A DNA stretch of 9,547 bases from JAFGKK01 sp049684495 (lineage in GTDB: Bacteria > Chloroflexota > Anaerolineae > Anaerolineales > RBG-16-64-43): assembly GCA_049684495.1 (NCBI GenBank), contig JBAVFZ010000082.1, positions 1-9,547 on the forward strand, written 5' to 3'. The translations under genes and the position numbers were made by a program. Positions 5,821 through 9,547 of this stretch are shown in pieces; the stretch's first letter is position 1, and every line of letters starts with the position of its first letter. A model generated the notes under the pieces. The model was not told the origin of the DNA. It did no database searches and saw only the letters and a list, made by a program, of their open reading frames with translations.

Positions 5821-7203
5821 TTATTTTTCTTTTCGCGGACCGGGCGGATCGGTTTTCCGGCTTTCCGCGGAAGGGGAATTCACACCGATCCCGCGCGGAT
5901 TCCATTTGGCGGCATCCCGGTTCAACCGGTGCTCGGCGCCGCCGCGGGCATGCATCTTCGCCCAATCCTTCGGTTCGATCGCCAACTCGTCTCCGTCGAG
6001 AAGCCCGCTGATGCCCGACTGTCCCGGCTCCGCGCGTTTGCGTTGGCATTCCGCGCACCGCGCCGGATCATGCGCGGGATAGGCAACCGGTTCTTCGTAA
6101 GTCGAGATGTAGCCTTCAAAATTGCGAAGGGCGATGCGGTGATCCGACATGCTCAGGAGATAGTTCGGCCCGAGCGGGATTTTTCCGCCGCCGCCGGGCG
6201 CATCGACGACATAAGTGGGTACCGCAAAACCGGAGGTGTGCCCGCGCAGGCCCTCCATGATCTCAATCCCCTTTGCCACCGGTGTGCGGAAATGTCCCGC
6301 GCCCTCGACCAGGTCGCATTGATACAGATAATACGGGCGGACGCGGATGCGCACCAGGTCCTGGACCAGCCGGCGTTGGATGTGGGTGCAATCGTTCACC
6401 CCCGCCAGGAGAACCGATTGATTCCCGAGCGGGATCCCCGCGCGCGCGAGTTTATCCGCGGCGGCGGCCAGTTCGGGCGTGATCTCGTTGGGATGGTTGA
6501 CGTGAATGTTGAGCCAGATCGGATGATACCGCCCCAGCATCGCGCACAGGTCATCGTCCACGCGCATCGGCATGAAGACCGGCACGCGCGACCCGATCCG
6601 GATGATCTCGACATGGGGGATTTCCCGCAGGCTCGCGATCAGATTTTCCAGGATCTTCGGCGCGAGCGTCAGCGGATCGCCGCCGGAAAGCAGCACGTCG
6701 CGGATTTGCGGCGTACGCCGGATGTAATCCAGCATTTCTTCGTACTCGCTGGAGGAGAACTGGGCGGATGCATCCCCTACGATCCGCGAGCGGGTGCAGT
6801 AGCGGCAGTAGGATGCGCACTGGGTCGTGACCAGCATCAACACCCGGTCCGGGTAGCGGTGAACAAGCCCGGGCACGGGAGAATGCCGGTCCTCGGCGAG
6901 GGAGTCTTCCATCATCGCCGTGAAGGGCAAAAGCTCCGCCGCGGTGGGGATCACCTGGCGGCGGATGGGATCGGCCGGATCTTCAGGGCGGATGAGGGAG
7001 GCGAAATACGGGGTGACGTCGACGCGGAACAGATCGCCCGCCCCCAGCGCCGTGCGTTCGCTATCGGTGAGCGGGAACACCCGCTCCAGCTCTTCCGCCT
7101 TGTTCAAGCGGTGGCTGAGCTGCCAGCGCCAGTCGTTCCATTGCGCGTCCGGGACATCCCGGAAAACGGGCGCGCGGCGCGCACCGCTTGTGGAGTTGGT
7201 CAT
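5821..7203 (-). CDS. kamA: Lysine 2,3-aminomutase (radical SAM, PLP-dependent)
   Basis: A 460-residue radical SAM enzyme converting L-lysine to beta-lysine with a 4Fe-4S cluster, S-adenosylmethionine and PLP. Cluster cysteines are C129, C133 and C136 (TQCASYCRYCTR). The PLP lysine is K341 in VVDAPGGGGK. D297 (YQCDL) and D334 correspond to the two aspartates that bind the substrate epsilon-amino group in the clostridial enzyme (D293, D330, from memory), and R138 to the carboxylate-binding arginine, all at a constant offset of four. This supports lysine as the real substrate. Of the structural zinc cysteines, C272, C383 and C386 are present but only two cysteines remain in the C-terminal cluster. 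The polar tail past about residue 420 is longer than in the clostridial protein. ATG at 7203 has GGGAG six bases upstream. It lies 39 bases after the small basic ORF and 42 before ligase A. Confidence 0.95.
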   Translation of the reverse strand: MTNSTSGARRAPVFRDVPDAQWNDWRWQLSHRLNKAEELERVFPLTDSERTALGAGDLFRVDVTPYFASLIRPEDPADPIRRQVIPTAAELLPFTAMMEDSLAEDRHSPVPGLVHRYPDRVLMLVTTQCASYCRYCTRSRIVGDASAQFSSSEYEEMLDYIRRTPQIRDVLLSGGDPLTLAPKILENLIASLREIPHVEIIRIGSRVPVFMPMRVDDDLCAMLGRYHPIWLNIHVNHPNEITPELAAAADKLARAGIPLGNQSVLLAGVNDCTHIQRRLVQDLVRIRVRPYYLYQCDLVEGAGHFRTPVAKGIEIMEGLRGHTSGFAVPTYVVDAPGGGGKIPLGPNYLLSMSDHRIALRNFEGYISTYEEPVAYPAHDPARCAECQRKRAEPGQSGISGLLDGDELAIEPKDWAKMHARGGAEHRLNRDAAKWNPRGIGVNSPSAESRKTDPPGPRKEK

Positions 7204-7242
7204 CCCGTGCTCCCGGCGAGGCTGGTGGGTATAACCGCGGAC

Positions 7243-7410
7243 CTATTTAGGGGAGACATTCGCCTGCGGGTTGAGCTTGAGGATTTTCTGGGCGATCGCG
7301 GCGCGCGCCTTCGAATCCTTGGCGTCGGCCAGTCGCTTTTTCAGGAACTCCATTTTTAATCGCTTCTGCCGGCGGCGCGAGATTTCACGATCCCGTTCTG
7401 TTTTCGGCAT
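7243..7410 (-). CDS. Small basic protein, 55 residues, heading the kamA operon
   Basis: A short gene below the usual length cutoffs. It starts MPKTERDREISRRRQKRLKM and ends KILKLNPQANVSPK. Ten lysines and eight arginines against six acidic residues make it strongly basic; the middle (about 5-45) looks helical with charged repeats. The ATG at 7410 has a near-ideal ribosome site, GGAGG at 7416-7420 with a five-base spacer, which is the main reason to believe it. The stop is 39 bases before kamA, so it is probably first in the operon. The TERDREIxRRR start resembles small conserved proteins grouped as DUF6800 in my recollection, which I cannot confirm. A nucleic-acid-binding role is only a guess from charge. 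Confidence 0.75.
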   Translation of the reverse strand: MPKTERDREISRRRQKRLKMEFLKKRLADAKDSKARAAIAQKILKLNPQANVSPK

Positions 7411-7444
7411 TCCAACCTCCAATCCCTTTCATAAGATGAAGAAA

Positions 7445-7450
7445 AGTATA
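7445..7450 (-). promoter_or_regulatory. Candidate -10 element for the kamA operon
   Basis: TATACT on the minus strand matches the -10 consensus at five of six positions. A start near 7438 would give a leader of about 28 bases before the small ORF at 7410. No good -35 hexamer lies 16-18 bases upstream (TGTTCG at 17), so an activator might be needed or the real promoter may be elsewhere. Confidence 0.35.
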
Positions 7451-7498
7451 TCCCCTTTCACGGCGATCGAACAGAGGCTATACCCGCCGCGGGACCGA

Positions 7499-7515
7499 CT
7501 TCTCCGCATGCGGCG
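7499..7515. repeat. Palindromic site, CCGCATGCGG core
   Basis: A perfect 10-base palindrome CCGCATGCGG (7504-7513) within CTTCTCCGCATGCGGCGG. A similar inverted repeat, CTTCCGCATCATGCGGAGG, sits 70 bases away at 7569-7587. It is about 50 bases upstream of the candidate -10 on the minus strand and could be an operator, or chance in GC-rich DNA. Confidence 0.4.
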
Positions 7516-7560
7516 GACATCCCCCGGAGAGGATCTGCATCCGGGAATACCGCCGCTTCG

Positions 7561-7587
7561 AAAAAAAACTTCCGCATCATGCGGAGG
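7561..7587 (-). terminator. Terminator-like hairpin in the kamA leader region
   Basis: On the minus strand CCTCCGC, loop ATGAT, GCGGAAG (7587-7569) is followed by eight Ts (7568-7561). This is a seven-pair stem with one G-T pair plus a U-tract, the form of an intrinsic terminator. No minus-strand gene lies directly upstream of it in the window, since everything to the right reads on the plus strand. It may stop antisense transcription from the plus operon, or act as an attenuator if a minus-strand promoter lies to its right. Confidence 0.5.
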
Positions 7588-7601
7588 CGCAGATCGGCTT
7601 C

Positions 7602-7631
7602 CTGCCGCGCGGAAAATCGGACTGGTATAAT
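7602..7631 (+). promoter_or_regulatory. Extended -10 promoter for the MazG operon
   Basis: TGGTATAAT (7623-7631) is a perfect extended -10 element (TGnTATAAT). CTGCCG at 7602-7607, 18 bases upstream, is a weak -35 (three of six), which is acceptable for an extended -10 promoter. The predicted start near 7638 leaves a leader of about 85 bases containing the inverted repeat CCGGGATCATCCCGG (7688-7702). Confidence 0.6.
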
Positions 7632-7687
7632 CTTCCCGCAACCATTTTCCGCGTATCGAACACCGCGGTTGAAGCGCAACCCGCGCA

Positions 7688-7702
7688 CCGGGATCATCCC
7701 GG
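7688..7702 (+). repeat. Leader inverted repeat CCGGGATCATCCCGG
   Basis: A short inverted repeat in the presumed 5' leader of the MazG gene, 22 bases before its ATG. As RNA it would form a five- to six-pair hairpin close to the ribosome-binding region, which has only a weak GGA, so it might limit translation. It shares the centre ATCAT with the hairpin at 7569-7587. Confidence 0.35.
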
Positions 7703-7723
7703 GCTGGGATTTCGGCCGGATCC

Positions 7724-8047
7724 ATGGATGTCAGAGAGCTCACCGAGGCGATGCACCGGTTCGTCCGGTCGAAAGGCTGGTACGCTTCGGATTCCCCGCG
7801 CCCCCAAACCCCGCGCAACCTCGCCATTTCCCTCGCGCTCGAAGCCGCGGAAGTGCTGGAACACTTCCAATGGGGCGACCAAGCGGATCCGGATATAAAG
7901 GAAGAACTCGCCGATACGGCGCTGTACCTGCTCCAGCTCTGCTCCATCCTCGGGATCGACCTGGAACAGGCCATCCTCGAGAAATTGGAAGCCAATGCCA
8001 AACGCACCTGGCCCGCGTCCTCCCCGGCGAAGAAGGACCTCGAATGA
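7724..8047 (+). CDS. MazG-like nucleotide pyrophosphohydrolase
   Basis: A 107-residue all-alpha NTP pyrophosphohydrolase of the MazG / dCTPP1 (RS21-C6) type, predicted to cut (d)NTPs to monophosphate and pyrophosphate and so remove damaged or excess nucleotides. The metal-binding set is visible: E40-A-A-E43 in LALEAAEVLEHFQW and E61-L-A-D64 in EELADTALYLLQLC. The opening FVRSKGWYASDSPRPQTPRNLAISLALE is typical of the dCTPP1-like group. The length equals a single MazG core. The ATG at 7724 has only a weak GGA upstream. Its stop overlaps the next start as ATGA (8044-8047), implying translational coupling with the phosphoesterase. Confidence 0.92.
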   Translation: MDVRELTEAMHRFVRSKGWYASDSPRPQTPRNLAISLALEAAEVLEHFQWGDQADPDIKEELADTALYLLQLCSILGIDLEQAILEKLEANAKRTWPASSPAKKDLE

Positions 8048-8700
8048 ATGCCCCGGTCCCCAGGACCATTCTATGTGTCAGCGATGAAGTCTCCAATCGC
8101 CTGAATTCCTGCCTGGCCCCGGAACAAATCGGAAAAGCCGACCTCATCATCAGCTGCGGCGATCTCCCCTTCGATTATCTGGAATTCCTGATGGGCTGTT
8201 TCAACATCCCGTTGTATTACGTTCTCGGCAATCACGACGGCGAGGGATTTTTCCGCGAATGCGGCCAGGTGGATTACCGGCCCGACGCGGGCGAGAGCAT
8301 CGATGGAAACGCGGTGGAAGCGAAGGGGATCCTGATTGCCGGGCTGGGCGGAAGCATCCGCTACGGATTCACGTTGAAGAACCAGTACACCGAGGCGGAA
8401 ATGTGGCGGCGCGTGCTGAGGCTCACCCCGCAATTGCTCTCCAACCAGGTGCGCTACGGCCGCCGGCTTGATATTTTCGTGGCGCATTCGCCCGCCCGCG
8501 GCGTGCACGAGGGGGAAGACGCCGTACACAAGGGATTCGCCGCGTTCCGCTGGCTGCTGGATTGGGCCAAACCGCGGTGGATGCTGCACGGTCATTCGCA
8601 GTTCATCCGATCGCCGAAATCTTTGCATACCCGGGTCGGCTCGACCGACGTGATCTACATTCCCCCCTACCGCCTGCTGCAATGGGGCGGCGAATCCTGA
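8044..8700 (+). CDS. Calcineurin-like metallophosphoesterase
   Basis: A 218-residue metallophosphoesterase, a two-metal phosphohydrolase of unknown substrate. Motifs in order are VSDEV at 12-16, SCGDLPF with D40, LGNHD at 61-65, VAHSP with H148 and LHGHSQF with H182 and H184. The usual DxH of the first motif is D14-E15-V16, so the histidine metal ligand is missing; as I recall, related bacterial proteins also carry D-E in this place, so this is probably a subfamily trait and not damage. The ATG at 8044 is preceded by AGGA at a good distance and overlaps the MazG stop. The LOG gene follows after seven bases. Context suggests action on a nucleotide or nucleotide-derived phosphate. Confidence 0.92.
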   Translation: MNAPVPRTILCVSDEVSNRLNSCLAPEQIGKADLIISCGDLPFDYLEFLMGCFNIPLYYVLGNHDGEGFFRECGQVDYRPDAGESIDGNAVEAKGILIAGLGGSIRYGFTLKNQYTEAEMWRRVLRLTPQLLSNQVRYGRRLDIFVAHSPARGVHEGEDAVHKGFAAFRWLLDWAKPRWMLHGHSQFIRSPKSLHTRVGSTDVIYIPPYRLLQWGGES

Positions 8701-8707
8701 CGCCCGC

Positions 8708-9328
8708 GTGTCCCCCGTCGCGCCCGAAGTCCATCCTTGCACGGCCGTTAACTCCGCAGGAAAACCGGGAAGGATCGTCGCCGTGTTTGGGGCGGCCTTC
8801 CTTGAAGAAAATGGGCCGGCCTACCGGACGGCCTTTACGCTCGGCGCGGAAATCGCCCGCCGCGGATGGTCGGTCGCCAGCGGCGGATACGGCGGGACGA
8901 TGGCGGCGGCCAGCCGCGGGGCGGCCGAAGCGGGCGGGCACACCATCGGCGTGACGTGCGACACGCTGAGCCGCGCCGGGCGCCGTACCAATCCATGGGT
9001 CACGGAAGAGATCCGCCGCCCCACTGGGCGCGACCGGCTGATGACGCTTGTCCGCATGTCCGGCGCGGCCGTCGCCCTCGACGGCGGGATCGGCACACTG
9101 GCGGAGATCGTATTCTGCGCCGTGCAGATTCAAACCGGCGAACTTTCCCCGCGCCCGCTGTTGTTGATGGGAAAAGTGTGGAAGGAATCATTTCAGACAT
9201 TCTTCCATACCGCAGCCCAATACATCGATATCTGCGATAAATCGTTGTTTGGATTTGTCTCCTCGCCGGAGGAAGCGATCAATATCATCAAGGAGCATTT
9301 CGACCGCCTGGCCGCCTCGGGCGGATAG
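8708..9328 (+). CDS. LOG family nucleotide 5'-monophosphate phosphoribohydrolase-like protein
   Basis: A 206-residue Rossmann-fold LOG-family protein. Characterised members release the base from nucleoside 5'-monophosphates (cytokinin activation in plants, nucleotide salvage in bacteria). After a 20-residue leader come VAVFGAA (24-30), SGGYGGTMAAASRGA (58-72), TGRDRLMTLVRMSGAAVALD (106-125) and DGGIGTLAE (125-133). R110 and E133 fit the catalytic Arg and Glu. The usual PGG of the PGGxGTxxE motif is DGG here. The start is GTG at 8708, seven bases after the phosphoesterase stop, with a weak ribosome site; a start inside the leader would not remove any motif. Third gene of the plus-strand operon. 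The old family label 'lysine decarboxylase' does not imply a link to kamA. Confidence 0.9.
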   Translation: MSPVAPEVHPCTAVNSAGKPGRIVAVFGAAFLEENGPAYRTAFTLGAEIARRGWSVASGGYGGTMAAASRGAAEAGGHTIGVTCDTLSRAGRRTNPWVTEEIRRPTGRDRLMTLVRMSGAAVALDGGIGTLAEIVFCAVQIQTGELSPRPLLLMGKVWKESFQTFFHTAAQYIDICDKSLFGFVSSPEEAINIIKEHFDRLAASGG

Positions 9329-9433
9329 TATTTTATTTTCCATCTTTGTTTTACTCCTCTGCAGAATCCAATACCGTCTGACCTGACCCCCTCTCCCCCT
9401 TCTCCCTTCGCTTCCCTTCGCTATGCTCGGGGG

Positions 9434-9468
9434 CCAGCCCCGCCCCGGCTCCGCCGTGGCGGGGCTGG
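9434..9468. repeat. 11-bp GC-rich inverted repeat
   Basis: CCAGCCCCGCC (9434-9444) is exactly complementary to GGCGGGGCTGG (9458-9468) around a 13-base spacer. The hairpin would be very stable and lies about 105 bases after the LOG stop. No T-run follows on either strand, so it is not called an intrinsic terminator, though it could protect or pause the operon's transcript end. Confidence 0.7.
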
Positions 9469-9476
9469 GAGCGCTC

Positions 9477-9507
9477 AGGATAGACTCTCCACCTTCCCGT
9501 CTATCCT
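9477..9507. repeat. 9-bp inverted repeat AGGATAGAC
   Basis: AGGATAGAC (9477-9485) and GTCTATCCT (9499-9507) are perfect reverse complements around a 13-base pyrimidine-rich spacer. Its last base is the first base of the second direct-repeat copy, so it appears to be part of the repeat unit. Confidence 0.65.
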
Positions 9508-9547
9508 CTGACCTAACCCCCTCACCCGATCTTCACCTCGGAAAAAC

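Larger units (their letters stand above)
9377..9527. repeat. Direct repeats flanking two inverted repeats
   Basis: TCTGACCTGACCCCCTCTCC (from 9377) recurs as TCTGACCTAACCCCCTCACC (from 9507), 19 of 21 positions matching over the full unit and 130 bases apart. Between them are the tandem copies CCCTTCGCT (9404-9412 and 9414-9422), a GC-rich inverted repeat and a second inverted repeat. The window ends inside what may be another copy. This has the look of a dispersed intergenic repeat and not of a gene. Confidence 0.65.

Noticed and set aside
5821..7203. KamA as EpmB, modifying elongation factor P with beta-lysine
   Set aside because: EpmB is shorter and works with EpmA; no EpmA-like lysyl-tRNA synthetase paralogue or EF-P gene is in the window, and the protein has the full KamA substrate-binding pattern for free lysine.
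5647..7359. A 570-codon plus-strand frame antisense to kamA
   Set aside because: It is a shadow of kamA produced by GC-rich codon use. Its composition is Arg/Gly/Ala-rich with no recognisable motif.
8708..9328. Link between the LOG protein ('lysine decarboxylase' label) and KamA lysine metabolism
   Set aside because: The lysine decarboxylase name for the LOG family is a historical misannotation; the motifs indicate nucleotide phosphoribohydrolase. The gene is also in the divergent operon.

Overview
The window looks like a chromosomal segment of an environmental bacterium with GC-rich coding DNA and AT-rich, repeat-filled spacers. No ribosomal RNA or other clade-specific marker is present. 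The mix of dispersed CACAAAGACAC-type and CCCTTCGCT-type intergenic repeats with this gene content suggests Chloroflexota (Anaerolineae-like), but this is an inference from style and not a proof.

Layout: (1) 1-284 is non-coding, repeat-like DNA. (2) 285-2258, minus strand: xseA, xseB and a divergent-PAP2 (DUF212) membrane protein form one operon with a candidate promoter at 2280-2308. (3) 2374-3417, minus strand: a D-Ala-D-Ala-ligase-like ATP-grasp enzyme (ligase B) has its own promoter (3475-3502) and a clear intrinsic terminator (2330-2359). (4) 3418-3996 is AT-rich and holds three consecutive inverted repeats of a dispersed family, the first with perfect 23-bp arms. (5) 3997-7410, minus strand: a compact operon reads from right to left as a 55-residue basic small protein (short and easily missed), a lysine 2,3-aminomutase (KamA) with the catalytic and lysine-binding residues in place, a second ATP-grasp ligase (ligase A) starting at TTG, and a GNAT acetyltransferase. 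(6) 7411-7723 is a divergent control region with an extended -10 promoter for the plus strand, palindromes, and a minus-strand terminator-like hairpin. (7) 7724-9328, plus strand: a MazG-type nucleotide pyrophosphohydrolase, a calcineurin-like phosphoesterase and a LOG-family nucleotide phosphoribohydrolase are tightly packed, probably a nucleotide house-cleaning operon. (8) 9329-9547 is repeat-rich non-coding DNA.

The most interesting part is the kamA operon with ligase B beside it. KamA should make beta-lysine from lysine. Two ATP-grasp enzymes share a signature (VLHN/ILHN and FNxCEG) that departs from true D-Ala-D-Ala ligases, and could join an amino acid to another amine or acid. The GNAT could acylate an amino group. 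Together they suggest an uncharacterised pathway to a beta-lysine-containing dipeptide, conjugate or acetylated solute. The product cannot be read from the sequence. The other genes are housekeeping: exonuclease VII for DNA repair, and nucleotide-pool cleaning.
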